From positions 29,329 through 93,328 of the forward strand of contig MEPP01000008.1 of the NCBI GenBank assembly GCA_001769855.1: a stretch of 64,000 nt of DNA. Reading direction: 5' to 3'. The stretch is from Bdellovibrionales bacterium GWA2_49_15 (GTDB lineage: Bacteria > Bdellovibrionota > Bacteriovoracia > Bacteriovoracales > Bacteriovoracaceae). This document shows, piece by piece, positions 28,330 to 38,042 of this stretch (position 1 is its first letter; every line of letters starts with the position of its first letter). The notes beneath the pieces were generated by a model, which was not told the origin of the DNA, did not search any database, and worked only from the letters and a program-made list of their open reading frames with translations. The position numbers and the translations under genes were made by a program.

Positions 28330-28890
28330 ATGAAAAGGATAATTGCCGTCGTTGCGATCACCTTAATCTCTTCAAGCGCTTGGTCCCTCGCTCCTTTGGA
28401 CTCAGGCACCTTCTCCCTGCGCCGGCCTCTTGCGGGGAAGGAATTTTCAGCTTCGCTTCGGGATTATAAGCGTTTTGCAGATGCCTATGTGAGTGTCACA
28501 AGTGACTCCGATCTCACTCCTTGTCCGGGCTGGAGCTCATTTACAAAAATCAACAGTAGCTATATCGACATGTGCAGCGTCACCGCAAAATTGGGTTACA
28601 GCGTCCAGGTGATCAGCCAGTTTCGAGCGGGCCAGGTCACTGATTCACGCTGTCTAAGTAAAATCAATTACACCCTCCAAATTATGACGGGAACCAGGCC
28701 CAACCTGCTTCCGGATAATGTGCGCCAGGTTCAATCCGAATTTTGCTTGAATCCCGGCGGCAAAACAGTGACGTACAATTCCTACATTGATGAAGGACCG
28801 CACAAAGGTCTGCTCTTTCCCTTTATCGCTCTTGAATTTAAAAAGTTAATTCCTGATCTGATCAAGAGCGTCCAAGCGTTGGCCCAATAA
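28330..28890 (+). CDS. hypothetical exported protein
   Basis: A protein of 186 residues starting at an ATG behind AAGGA. The signal peptide (MKRIIAVVAITLISSSAWS) is clear. The mature part has four Cys residues that may pair. Its stop overlaps the next gene's ATG (TAATG), so it is coupled to a membrane protein. The function is unknown. Confidence 0.7.
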   Translation: MKRIIAVVAITLISSSAWSLAPLDSGTFSLRRPLAGKEFSASLRDYKRFADAYVSVTSDSDLTPCPGWSSFTKINSSYIDMCSVTAKLGYSVQVISQFRAGQVTDSRCLSKINYTLQIMTGTRPNLLPDNVRQVQSEFCLNPGGKTVTYNSYIDEGPHKGLLFPFIALEFKKLIPDLIKSVQALAQ

Positions 28891-29819
28891 TGGACCTCGG
28901 GGCCCTCATTCTGGCAACTCTGGTCGTCATGCTGCTGAAGATACCCATCATGATTATCAGCGCCACTCTCATTTTTAAAATGTATCGCTCGGCCCATGCC
29001 TCTCCTCCTAAAAGACTGTGGCTGGTGATTCCCAAGGAATATCGCCAAGAATTCAGATGGCTACACTACTCTCTTATCTTTTTCTTTATCTCCGAGGCCT
29101 TCTGTGGAGTAGAAACATGGATTCTCTTGCGCTCTGATGATTTCATGAAAGCGGCACATTCCCTATCATCAGTTCTGGGGATGGGCTTTTTTGCCGTCGG
29201 TATTTATCTTCTTTTTAATAAAAAAATTATCTTCTATGCTGAAAAAAAATGCGTCCTTAATAAAATCTGCCGAGGGTGCACCTTACTCGAAGGCTTCGAC
29301 TGCAAATTTAATTCCACGGTCCTTATCTTTGCCTCATTCATTTTACTCGCCGTCATCCCTCCCTTTTTTGTTTCAACCGAGATTATGAACGCCGATCTTT
29401 CCAAATATGCTCTTCCTCTCAGTGTCACCAACTGGTATGAATTTACGCTGGTGCCCTTTATCAAAACCTTTGATCCGAACTATAAAACCATTAAGGTTAT
29501 CTTCTTTCTGCCTACCAGCACCCAGATTTTAGAGAACAGAGTCTTCCCCGCTTTCGTGGCCGTCATAGAGATTGTCGGTATGTTTCTATTTTCATCGAAA
29601 GCAATTGCTTTGAAGCTCAAAGGTCTCCTGGTCATTATTTTTGGTGCCGGGATGCTATGCTATACCTATTTCGAACTTGTGGTCACCCGTTTGCTGAATG
29701 ATATCTTCCTGGGGGGGATTGCCCACGAGTTTGGCGAATTTATTTTTATTTTTCTGCTGGTGGAATTTTTGACAGTCTCGTTCAAACCGTCACAAGTTTT
29801 GCCGCAACAATCTCAATAG
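28890..29819 (+). CDS. multi-pass membrane protein, unknown function
   Basis: A protein of 309 residues with about seven hydrophobic helices. A Cys-rich loop near residue 125-140 (CVLNKICRGCTLLEGFDC) could bind a metal or form disulfides. It is translationally coupled to the exported protein upstream, which suggests they work together. The 3' end overlaps the convergent HxxxDG protein by 30 bases. No family is recognised. Confidence 0.7.
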   Translation: MDLGALILATLVVMLLKIPIMIISATLIFKMYRSAHASPPKRLWLVIPKEYRQEFRWLHYSLIFFFISEAFCGVETWILLRSDDFMKAAHSLSSVLGMGFFAVGIYLLFNKKIIFYAEKKCVLNKICRGCTLLEGFDCKFNSTVLIFASFILLAVIPPFFVSTEIMNADLSKYALPLSVTNWYEFTLVPFIKTFDPNYKTIKVIFFLPTSTQILENRVFPAFVAVIEIVGMFLFSSKAIALKLKGLLVIIFGAGMLCYTYFELVVTRLLNDIFLGGIAHEFGEFIFIFLLVEFLTVSFKPSQVLPQQSQ

Positions 29820-30764
29820 CTCCGGCGCGATCGTACCATCACTGTCCAAGGAAGGGTGAACTTGCATTGAAATGGAAAACTGGCGATTCCAGGTCATAAA
29901 CACCACGCCAACAGGATGGGCCCTGGTCACAGGTGCGCAGGCGGCCCAGACATCGACAGAGTCGGGATTCCCCCACACACCCATATTACTTAAAACCCCT
30001 GTCCAGGAATGTTTCTTCTTGTGATATTTATAAATTATCTTGCGCATTCCAGCCAACCCAACAACGATACCCACGAGTAGCCCCCACCAGGCGGCCCAGA
30101 AATAACCAGTGCCTAAGGCGGTTTTAAACTGCTTATCCAATGCACCGATCTCCGAAGCGGGATTCACCTTAACCGCAACATAGCTGTAGTGATTACTATG
30201 TGGGTTGCAACGTTGAATACTGGCGCGCATGTTGACCGGCAAAAGCCAAATATTTTGAGCGTCCGGATGCTGAAGAAGTGACCTGACCGAATCATCCAGA
30301 CATTTAAGAATAAAAATGCTTAAAGAAACACCACGAGCGCGGGCCCTGGCCAGTAAGTTGTTGGTCTGATCGACATTCATCACATAAACCAGCGGTGTCA
30401 TTCTTTTTCCGGGAGCCTCGTGATTACGGCCCTTCCACTTAATCGAACAAATTTTAGTATCTAATAGGTATTGAAAAATTCCTTGCAGCTGTTGAATGAT
30501 ACTGGGGCGCGGATTTTCCTGACTCCGGAGACACTGGGCAGGAGTGTGGTGTTGTTCAGTTAGAATTTGCAAAGCTCCAGAACCATCATACAAGGCATGG
30601 TCCATGTAATGCACGGCTTCGATGTGGCCGTTTTGACTGCATCTGGTAAAAATCATGTCCGTATGTTCGCCAAGGGAATAGAAAATTGGATACCATTCGC
30701 CTATCCAGTCGTGCTTCCAGTGGCGATCATAACTGTTTTCGATCATGAAATTTATTTTCCCCAT
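29790..30764 (-). CDS. HxxxDG acyltransferase-like protein (condensation/CAT fold)
   Basis: A protein of 324 residues. The segment HALYDGSGAL fits the HxxxDG active-site motif of CoA-dependent acyltransferases and condensation domains, and the C-terminal half (LLPVNMRASI, VLSNMGVW) resembles the same fold. A hydrophobic stretch near residue 225-245 suggests membrane contact. The start could be the ATG at 30746. It overlaps the end of the upstream phosphatase-like gene, so the two are coupled. An acylation role is likely; acceptor and donor are unknown. Confidence 0.6.
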   Translation of the reverse strand: MGKINFMIENSYDRHWKHDWIGEWYPIFYSLGEHTDMIFTRCSQNGHIEAVHYMDHALYDGSGALQILTEQHHTPAQCLRSQENPRPSIIQQLQGIFQYLLDTKICSIKWKGRNHEAPGKRMTPLVYVMNVDQTNNLLARARARGVSLSIFILKCLDDSVRSLLQHPDAQNIWLLPVNMRASIQRCNPHSNHYSYVAVKVNPASEIGALDKQFKTALGTGYFWAAWWGLLVGIVVGLAGMRKIIYKYHKKKHSWTGVLSNMGVWGNPDSVDVWAACAPVTRAHPVGVVFMTWNRQFSISMQVHPSLDSDGTIAPELLRLLRQNL

Positions 30765-31657
30765 TCAATTTTATATTGCACAAGTGTGGCCCGATGATCC
30801 GAAAGCTTTTTCCCGCCGGTGGGATCGCTAAAATGACGATCAAAATATATGGGGGTGACACTGATGCCTCTGTGATTAGTGGAAATATAAAATTGGTGAT
30901 CAATCATTCTCTCCCAATCTTCCTTGGGATTAGCGGCCCCCGCACATTTATAAATCATGGAGCATTCCTGCGCACTGTGCTTTAGATAAAGATAATCCAC
31001 AAAAAACCAATATAGCTCATCTGACTGCCTGAAGTTAAAATCTCCAACGACAAATAAGAGATGTTCGGCATTATGAGTTTCTAAAATAAAATCGGCCATC
31101 TGTGAAACCTGTCTGTCACGAATGCCATCACAGGTTTCGCGGCTTATAAAGGGGTCACCGGTGGGGCCGGCCTGGGTATGGGTGGCATAGATGTCAATGA
31201 GAGTCGGCAATCCTGGAACTTTGATGGTGGTCATGAGAACGCCCTTGCGAGCCAAACAGTCATAACTTCCGCAGCGATCATAAACATATTCTTTTGCTGC
31301 GACAATTTCAAAGCGAGAAAGTGTTTTTAGCCCTCCACTGGTGCGAAGTCCTTTTCCGAGCGGGCCTTTGGCATAAAAAGGCAGGGCCGCGGCCTTTCGA
31401 ATTTCCTCTGTTTGCCCATGAATAGCTTCCTCCAAATTGATGACATCCGGAAAAAGATTTTGCCCTCTTAACGTATTCAGTGCTTTTCCAATTCGTTGAT
31501 AGCGCGCCTTATGTTTGAGCCAAGGCAGAGGCAGCCCTTTCACATTGTAATTCATGAGCCGGAAAGTAAATTCTTCCGAACGACTTGCTCGGGGAATAAA
31601 TAAAATTGTATTCAAAACCAACAAGACCAAAATATTTCCGAGTATACTTTTTTGCAT
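30752..31657 (-). CDS. exported endonuclease/exonuclease/phosphatase-family protein
   Basis: From the ATG at 31657 the protein has 301 residues with an N-terminal hydrophobic signal or anchor (ILVLLVLNTILFI). The EEP-fold active site is visible: MNYNVKGLP, VINLEEAI, YATHTQAG, VVGDFNF and the C-terminal SDHRATL. The family includes sphingomyelinases, inositol phosphatases and nucleases; with an export signal a phospholipase C-like or phosphodiesterase role is most plausible. An in-frame ATG at 31741 would add 28 poorly fitting residues. Confidence 0.82.
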   Translation of the reverse strand: MQKSILGNILVLLVLNTILFIPRASRSEEFTFRLMNYNVKGLPLPWLKHKARYQRIGKALNTLRGQNLFPDVINLEEAIHGQTEEIRKAAALPFYAKGPLGKGLRTSGGLKTLSRFEIVAAKEYVYDRCGSYDCLARKGVLMTTIKVPGLPTLIDIYATHTQAGPTGDPFISRETCDGIRDRQVSQMADFILETHNAEHLLFVVGDFNFRQSDELYWFFVDYLYLKHSAQECSMIYKCAGAANPKEDWERMIDHQFYISTNHRGISVTPIYFDRHFSDPTGGKKLSDHRATLVQYKIEWGK

Positions 31658-31841
31658 CACACGTCCCACTTTTATAGTTTTCACTTTTATTTTATCAGGA
31701 TAAATGGAGATTACCCGAGCGGCAAAATTGTTATTACCCAAGTCCCAATGCTTGAATAATTTAGTCCGGTTGTTGCTGCCACCCTGATTGCTAAAAGGTG
31801 GCCCCTCCTCAATAATGAATTAAGAAATAAGGATGTTGAAT

Positions 31842-32732
31842 ATGGAACAAATGGGTATCAAAAAGACCATGTGCCTTTCAGATGGAAGGGAGGTCGTATA
31901 TAGAACAAGCTTCAAGGAGAACCGTCCTCCCCGTGAGACACCTTTGATCGTCCTCAACAATGGCTTAGTTTGCGGTAATGCCTGGTGGTACTATACCATC
32001 AAGCTTTTTGACTCGATCGGTGTTCCTTATCTTTTGCATGAATACCGAGGACATTTTGACGGGAACTATGTCGCGGATAAGCAGAAGGTAAATCTTCAGC
32101 AATTTTCCCAGGACCTGGAGGAAATACTCGACGGCATCGATGCCGATAAAGTCGTGATGGTAGGTCACAGCATGGGAGTCAACGTCACGCTCCATTACTT
32201 ATTTGCTCGTCCTGAAAGAGTCTTGGCCATGGCGCTCATTTCTGGCACTCCTATTGCCCCGGGTGATTATCTCTTCAACTTTAAATATGCTAAGCACCTT
32301 CTCCCCTTGCTCTTTATTGATAATCCAATCAAAGACTCGATCTGCAACAAGCTATGGCAAACATCCCGTTATAATCCGCTGGCCGTAAAATTAGTGCATA
32401 TCTTAGGCACTGACCCGGAACGGGTTCCGGCAAAAATTATCAAGTGGTATATGAGAGATTTGGCCAGTATCGATTTTAGAGTCTTTGTGCAGCTCGTGCG
32501 CGAAATGGAAAATTTTAATGTGATTCAGGAATTGCAAACGGTAAAAATTCCATCTCTCGTAATTGGAGGCACAAAAGATCCTCTGTGCCCGCTCCCTCTT
32601 CAAAAAATGCTGCATGAAAATTTGAAAGGATCAGAATTTCTTGTGATTCCAGGGTCACGACATGTCCCTCAAATAGATAATCCGGAACTTGTTAATGGGA
32701 GAATTTTATCTCTTATGAAACGCGTATCCTAA
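31842..32732 (+). CDS. alpha/beta-hydrolase
   Basis: A protein of about 296 residues with all catalytic parts: nucleophile elbow GHSMG (Ser), Asp in GGTKDPLCP and His in GSRHVPQID. The oxyanion region is LNNGLVCG. No signal peptide, so it is cytoplasmic. The ATG at 31842 has AAGGA at a normal distance, while the ATG at 31833 overlaps that site. It is likely an esterase, lipase or similar hydrolase; the substrate is unknown. Confidence 0.85.
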   Translation: MEQMGIKKTMCLSDGREVVYRTSFKENRPPRETPLIVLNNGLVCGNAWWYYTIKLFDSIGVPYLLHEYRGHFDGNYVADKQKVNLQQFSQDLEEILDGIDADKVVMVGHSMGVNVTLHYLFARPERVLAMALISGTPIAPGDYLFNFKYAKHLLPLLFIDNPIKDSICNKLWQTSRYNPLAVKLVHILGTDPERVPAKIIKWYMRDLASIDFRVFVQLVREMENFNVIQELQTVKIPSLVIGGTKDPLCPLPLQKMLHENLKGSEFLVIPGSRHVPQIDNPELVNGRILSLMKRVS

Positions 32733-32740
32733 GCCATACG

Positions 32741-33838
32741 CTATTTACATTGGGCCAAGGCCGAGAGCGTTTTCAAAAATTGCGCCCCTGTGAATTTGTT
32801 CCCAGCAGTTTTGCAATACTTCGCTAAATCCCACTCGGGATTATCAATAATATAGTCTGTTAAATCATGGGCCACGATAAATAAGACACTCATGGGATGT
32901 AATCGTTTAAAGTGCAGGCCGAGCGGAAAGCCGGTACCGTCGGGCATCTCATGATGTTGCCGAATAATCGTTATGGAATCGGCAGGAATCACGCTCAGCT
33001 TTTCAAGCTTACTCGCAATAAATTCCGGGTGCTCAAGAACAAAGCGGTCATCGCGGAACTGAAGTTGTGATTTTTGTTGCTCCAGTTGGGCCTTGGTGGA
33101 TATTTTCGCCAGATGAGGTTTATCTATGAGATAGAGATCATGGAGGTAGGCCGCATAAACCAATTTTTCCAAGAAAGAGCCATAGGACCATTGGTGCTGT
33201 ACTGCTATGCCTGTGGCGATATTGATAAGCAATCCGATATGTTCATCGTAATAAGTATCGAGACTTCGTTTGAGGTTCAGGCTGGAAAACAACTTTTTTA
33301 ATCCGGGGTGGTGCTGAAGCTGATCGAGAACAGTCACGACCACACTTTTTAGGTTGGGTGGAAGATCAAAGGGTTCCCGACAGGGCACTTCCTCAAATAA
33401 AACCTCGGTGACTGCAGGGTCCTGAGAAACCTCGTCGACGTTTACATCCAAGTCAACATCGTCAAAGTTATTCAAGATACGTTTTAAGGCCTGAATAATG
33501 TCGTAATTATTAAATGGTTTCGCCAAAAAATCAGCACACTTCTGCCGATTTTTAGCAATAAATTCTGGGGTCAGATGTGAGCTAACGATGATACTTGGCA
33601 AATCGCGGTTCAAATGGGTATCGACATCTCTAAGATATTTAAGAATTTCACCACCATTTTGACCATTGAGATTAATATCCAGCAAAAGCGCATCATATTT
33701 ATTTTCGTTGAGAAATTGTTTGGCCGTTTCAAGATCGTTGCAAATATCTAATCGTGAATAATCATCCTGAAGATAGTTGCGGACCAGATTACAAAAATCC
33801 TGATCATCGTCGACGAGTAATATGGGATTATCGTGCAT
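32741..33838 (-). CDS. response regulator with degenerate HD-GYP-like domain
   Basis: A protein of 365 residues. The N-terminal receiver is intact (LLVDDDQDF, phospho-acceptor Asp in ALLLDINLNG, Lys in FLAKPFN). The C-terminal half resembles HD-GYP phosphodiesterases, but the metal site HDxGK has become HDLYLID and the GYP motif reads GFP in HHEMPDGTGFPLGL. It probably lacks normal cyclic-di-GMP hydrolysis and may act as a binding or scaffold protein. It is related to the regulator at 46649. Confidence 0.82.
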   Translation of the reverse strand: MHDNPILLVDDDQDFCNLVRNYLQDDYSRLDICNDLETAKQFLNENKYDALLLDINLNGQNGGEILKYLRDVDTHLNRDLPSIIVSSHLTPEFIAKNRQKCADFLAKPFNNYDIIQALKRILNNFDDVDLDVNVDEVSQDPAVTEVLFEEVPCREPFDLPPNLKSVVVTVLDQLQHHPGLKKLFSSLNLKRSLDTYYDEHIGLLINIATGIAVQHQWSYGSFLEKLVYAAYLHDLYLIDKPHLAKISTKAQLEQQKSQLQFRDDRFVLEHPEFIASKLEKLSVIPADSITIIRQHHEMPDGTGFPLGLHFKRLHPMSVLFIVAHDLTDYIIDNPEWDLAKYCKTAGNKFTGAQFLKTLSALAQCK

Positions 33839-34119
33839 TCATTTTCCCCAATTATGAGATAATATTATAGCCACATAAATTTGTGAATCGTGGGCAAAGG
33901 AAGATCGACAATATAGACATTTTGCACTCAAGCATTTGAATTTTCTTGAAGGCATTTGGTCAACCTTGTTATGCCTTAGTCGCTGATGAAATTAAAGGGA
34001 CTCAAGATATTCTTTTCAGAACTTATGCATATCAATCAGCAGAACTTTACTCCTGCAAAACTTCTTGTCGTCGATACGTCTCCCAACTAAAATACAATTA
34101 ATATTGTACTGGAGAAAAA
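33839..34119. other. intergenic region with palindrome and a possible receiver remnant
   Basis: A 281-base gap between the HD-GYP regulator and a small membrane protein. It holds a 21-codon frame (34025-34090) that reads like the first strand of a receiver (AKLLVVDTSPN) and then stops. TACAAT-TAAT-ATTGTA (34093-34108) is a 6-bp-arm palindrome just before the next gene's ribosome-binding site. No other feature is visible. Confidence 0.4.
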
Positions 34120-34488
34120 ATGGGAAAGATTTTCTTTTTTTTATTGGCCCTGGTTATTGGTGGGCTGTACTACGTCAAGCAGAATAATCTTTTCAACCTA
34201 GATAAGGTGAGCGGTGCCAAGGCCGAGAAAATGCCGGGGGTTCAGGTTGTTCCTACCACTCCCGAAGGAATCCCCATCCATCAGCCGATCTTCCAGGCGG
34301 GCGATTGCATTAACCACTCTAAGGAGGGATGGTTCTTTTACAAGATAACCGGTTACGCGAATGATCAGTACTCTTACAAGTATTGCGAAAGATTCAAAGG
34401 ATGTAATCCTGAGATAGAGCAGCAGCATTTTTCTGCTTTTGAAAAAACTTACCCTCTGGAACGAAAGCTGGAAAAATGTTCTCCCTAA
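34120..34488 (+). CDS. small membrane-anchored or exported protein
   Basis: A protein of 122 residues with an N-terminal hydrophobic helix (IFFFLLALVIGGLYYV) that is either an anchor or an uncleaved signal. The outer part has five Cys and a short Tyr-rich stretch (YSYKYCERFKGC). GGAG sits upstream of the ATG. The function is unknown. Confidence 0.65.
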   Translation: MGKIFFFLLALVIGGLYYVKQNNLFNLDKVSGAKAEKMPGVQVVPTTPEGIPIHQPIFQAGDCINHSKEGWFFYKITGYANDQYSYKYCERFKGCNPEIEQQHFSAFEKTYPLERKLEKCSP

Positions 34489-34512
34489 TCGCGAATTTTA
34501 CCGGCTGAATTT

Positions 34513-35589
34513 TTACTTAATGAGTTCCTTGACCAGCTCATTAAATTTGTTGGCTTCATCGCCACAGGTTGCGCAGGTGGCCTTGTCGGGAGTGGGCGTA
34601 TTCATGTTCTGATAAATTTTCTTGATTGTTTTTTCCAACTCCACCTTAATCCCCAAAGCGGCCAAAAACTTGCGCGCCTTAAGTGACTCCTCCAGCCACA
34701 CATTCATCTCATGACGTTTGGCGGTTGAAAGCGAAAAATAGAGGTTATTCCATTTCTTCTCTTTGCCAAAGAGGAAGAAGGTTTTCGCTCGAAGCATGCT
34801 GAAGAGAATGCTCAATTTGCCTTTGTCTTTGATATCGGAAATGTTGGCCAAGGTCATGACCGGTAACATCTCAAAGCGCAATTTGAGCAGGAGCAGGGAT
34901 TCCGTACGGTAAATCTGCACCTGTCTTTCGTACTCTTCTAAGTCGTAAATGCTGAGCTTCCCTGATTCCACCTGCTGTAACTTTGCGAGACCGTTTTGAA
35001 TCATCTTCAACACGTCAAAAATCTCAAACCCTTTTTCTTGGGCCCGAAGTTCTTGATAAATCTGTTTCTCATGCATGGCCACGGCAATTGCATAGAGCGC
35101 CTGGGTTTTATTATCCTTGCTCAGGGGAGACAGTTCTGCCCAATCTTTCGTTTTGGCAGGAAGAAATTCATAGATCGTGCGAAAAAATTCTTCCAAGGAT
35201 TCTCTCATCAAGGCGGCACGACGGGCCTCGGTATCGGCACCGGCGTCACTCCAAAATTGATATTCAAAGGCCTTAAAATAAACGGCTGCCTGAGTGAGCT
35301 TTTCGTTAAATGAGCTGGCCTCCAATAGTTTTTCGCGGCTTCTGACTCTGGTTTCCTGGGCCTCTTTCACTCTGAGTTTGATCGCCATATCGTCCGTACT
35401 CTCGGCCATCCCCTCGGTAATCACCTTCATCTCATTGGTGGTCTTGGCCATTCCGTTAGTCGTTCCGGCCATATTGCTGGTGGCATTATCCATACTTTTG
35501 GTACGGTTTTCGAGTTCCTGAACCTTCGAGCAGCCGCCGGAGACGATCATGCTTGAGGCGATAAGTAGGGAGACGATACTTGTTTTCAT
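34513..35589 (-). CDS. lipoprotein with short helical repeats
   Basis: A protein of 358 residues with a lipobox (SGGC) after a 19-residue signal. Next come about five 7-residue units of the type M(A/K)xTTN (residues about 30-70), then a mostly helical domain. The repeats predict a coiled coil. The C-terminus has the paired Cys CATCGD. Similar proteins with Met/Thr heptads occur in predatory and related bacteria, but the function is not known to me. Confidence 0.7.
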   Translation of the reverse strand: MKTSIVSLLIASSMIVSGGCSKVQELENRTKSMDNATSNMAGTTNGMAKTTNEMKVITEGMAESTDDMAIKLRVKEAQETRVRSREKLLEASSFNEKLTQAAVYFKAFEYQFWSDAGADTEARRAALMRESLEEFFRTIYEFLPAKTKDWAELSPLSKDNKTQALYAIAVAMHEKQIYQELRAQEKGFEIFDVLKMIQNGLAKLQQVESGKLSIYDLEEYERQVQIYRTESLLLLKLRFEMLPVMTLANISDIKDKGKLSILFSMLRAKTFFLFGKEKKWNNLYFSLSTAKRHEMNVWLEESLKARKFLAALGIKVELEKTIKKIYQNMNTPTPDKATCATCGDEANKFNELVKELIK

Positions 35590-35675
35590 AACGTTGTCCT
35601 CGGCCGTTTTAGAGTTAATGCCAACATGCCTTTATAGAGGAATTTTGAATTTGGTGCCACTTGGCGGTAATTTTT

Positions 35676-38042
35676 TCAGGAATTTTGCCGGGTCGGCCCA
35701 GGGAAGTTGGCCCAAATAAAAGAATTTGCAATAACCACGCAGTTACTGATGGCCATTCCCAGGGCACAGAAGGAGGGAGAGAGTTTTCCCGAAATGCTTA
35801 AGCCAATACCAATGAAATTATAGAGAAAGGCCCAGCCGTAGTTCTGCCAAATTTTGCTACGGATCTTATCCAGGGCCATTGGCAAGGCGCTCAACCCCTT
35901 GAGATTGGGTGTAATAAAAATTGCATCGGCACTCATGGCGGCAGGAGTTTGTCCTCCCAGCACCGCCAGCCCGATGTCGGCCGCGATCAGACTTTCCGTG
36001 TCGTTTATGCCATCACCAATCATCATCACCTTTCTTCCCTGGCGCGAAAGGGATTCGATAAACAGCTTCTTACTCTGGCCGGTCATTTCCCAGTTAAAGT
36101 TCGTGATTTTGAGAGCGCGTGCGGTTCTTTCGACAACGCTTTTTCGATCACCCGAACAAAGATAAATTTCTTTTCCGGCCTTCATCAATCCCTCGACGAG
36201 ATCATGGGATTCAGGTCGTATTTCGTCCTCAAGCGCGATGATCAGCAGACACTCCGAGGTCGTTCCAAAAAATACCAGCGTATGCCCCTCCAGATGCGCC
36301 GGCGTAACAATTCCAGGAAAAAGATTTTGTTTTCCAACCAGATAAGTGACGCCGTCACATTCTCCGGTAATCGTGGTATTGATTTGCTCTTTTTTTACAA
36401 TGTTACGATGCTCGCCCAGTGCAGACAGGGCATTGGCAATGGGATGATTGATTCCGCGCTCAAGAGAAGCCAAAATATCCAGATGCTGCTGTTTCTTTTC
36501 GTGGAGCCAAAACAGCTCGATAATTTTAGGGCGGGCCAGAGTTAAGGTCCCCGTCTTATCAAACACAATGGCGTCGGGAACGGTGGTGAGCGCATTGCCA
36601 TTGTAAAAGTGAATGCCGAACTTTCTAATCCTATTAATGGCCGAGATAATGACTAAAGGTTCAGCGATTCCGAAGGCGCAAGGACAGGCAATAATCAGGA
36701 CACAGATGGCACGAGTCAGGCCCGTCTGCAGATCGGATGAAAAATGCCATAGCAAGGTAGAAACGGCAATAAGAAAGACAAAAGGGACAAAGTATCGGCC
36801 AATTTTATCCCCCAGCGAGACATGGGGCCTTTGAGTATTAAAGCCAGCAATCGTACTGTCTATAATTCCTTCAACTCTGGAGCTTACTCCATGATCAGGA
36901 ATCTTGAACTGGCATTTCCCACCGATCACTTTAGCGCCAGATCCTACAAAACGCCCGGCTTCCAGATGAACTACTTCTGATTCTCCGGTAATAACACTGA
37001 AATCAAAGTTCCCGTCACCGAGCAAAATGCCGTCGACGGGGACAATTTCTCCCTCATGAACCTCGAGAAGATCGCCGGAGCAAATCTCTTTGAGAGGCTT
37101 AAAGGTTATAGAACCCGAGGAAATGATCCGTGCTTTCTGGGGAAGATGAAAACGAATGGCCACGATTCGTCGATATAATCGCTGGTAGAATATGGAGGAG
37201 ATCAGGTTGCCCGTTTCCGTAATCATTAGCAGCAGGTTTACGACTTCAAAATAAAGAGAGGCAAATTGCCCCGTGAGGAGAGCATAGGTAGAGTAAAGCC
37301 AGGCCGCGCTTGATGAGAGGACGATGAGAGACTCCATTTGAAATCGCCCATGAGTGATCTGAAAAAAACCCGATCGCATCAGGCCCGGAGTCGCTATGAA
37401 AGGAGTCAGGGTTGCCAGGATAAAAAGCAAGATCGAGCAGATCATCTGGATGATGGGAGGCACCGTATGATTTTCCGCCGAGTAAACCACAAATGAAAAC
37501 ATCATGGCGTTCAACGTGAGAAACCACCCGGCACCAAAACGATAAAAGTTGTATTGCCCTACTCCGCCCTGTTTTTCCTGGTCCTGATCAAAGGGGCGGT
37601 AACCGACTCGGGTGATACACTCTTCGATCTGTTCTTTCCCCAAAATCATGGGATCATATTCAAGAGAGGCGTGCTCGTTAATAAAGTTAACATTAACGTT
37701 GAACACTCCCTTGAGCCTGGAAAGGGCATAATGAATGATCCAGGCACAAGCAGGACAGACCATTCCGGCAATCTGAAAATCGTGTTCGGATAATTCTTTA
37801 GCGGGGCGAGACTGCCCCCCTCCAAGCTGGGTGCTAAAGCTCGAAAGCTCGCCTTGATTCTGCTGTGCCGGCGTAGGAGTCCCTTCTGGAAAAATGGAGC
37901 TGATCAAGCGCTCGACGTACTCATCCTTCTTCGTTCCTTCCAGTTTCATGGAACTGACAATAGTATAGATCGCCTGGCAGCCATGACAGCAAAACTGCCC
38001 GGAAGATGAAAGCTCGTTATGACAGGTAATACAGGTATTCAA
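35676..38042 (-). CDS. ccoI: copper-translocating P1B-type ATPase, CcoI-like
   Basis: A P-type ATPase of 788 residues. The N-terminus has a Cys-rich metal-binding domain (CITCHNE, CCHGC; residues 4-22) and an HMA domain with CPAC (96-99), both typical of the CcoI/FixI group. Core motifs are CPC in IACPCAFGIAEP, phosphorylation site DKTGTLT, and GDGINDTESL. CcoI moves Cu+ across the inner membrane for insertion into the CuB site of cbb3 oxidases. It ends the respiratory operon and overlaps the SafE-like gene by ATGA. Confidence 0.93.
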   Translation of the reverse strand: MNTCITCHNELSSSGQFCCHGCQAIYTIVSSMKLEGTKKDEYVERLISSIFPEGTPTPAQQNQGELSSFSTQLGGGQSRPAKELSEHDFQIAGMVCPACAWIIHYALSRLKGVFNVNVNFINEHASLEYDPMILGKEQIEECITRVGYRPFDQDQEKQGGVGQYNFYRFGAGWFLTLNAMMFSFVVYSAENHTVPPIIQMICSILLFILATLTPFIATPGLMRSGFFQITHGRFQMESLIVLSSSAAWLYSTYALLTGQFASLYFEVVNLLLMITETGNLISSIFYQRLYRRIVAIRFHLPQKARIISSGSITFKPLKEICSGDLLEVHEGEIVPVDGILLGDGNFDFSVITGESEVVHLEAGRFVGSGAKVIGGKCQFKIPDHGVSSRVEGIIDSTIAGFNTQRPHVSLGDKIGRYFVPFVFLIAVSTLLWHFSSDLQTGLTRAICVLIIACPCAFGIAEPLVIISAINRIRKFGIHFYNGNALTTVPDAIVFDKTGTLTLARPKIIELFWLHEKKQQHLDILASLERGINHPIANALSALGEHRNIVKKEQINTTITGECDGVTYLVGKQNLFPGIVTPAHLEGHTLVFFGTTSECLLIIALEDEIRPESHDLVEGLMKAGKEIYLCSGDRKSVVERTARALKITNFNWEMTGQSKKLFIESLSRQGRKVMMIGDGINDTESLIAADIGLAVLGGQTPAAMSADAIFITPNLKGLSALPMALDKIRSKIWQNYGWAFLYNFIGIGLSISGKLSPSFCALGMAISNCVVIANSFIWANFPGPTRQNS

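Noticed and set aside
31770..31805. Terminator hairpin GCCACC...GGTGGC between divergent genes
   Set aside because: The loop is long, no T run follows, and both neighbouring genes point away from it.
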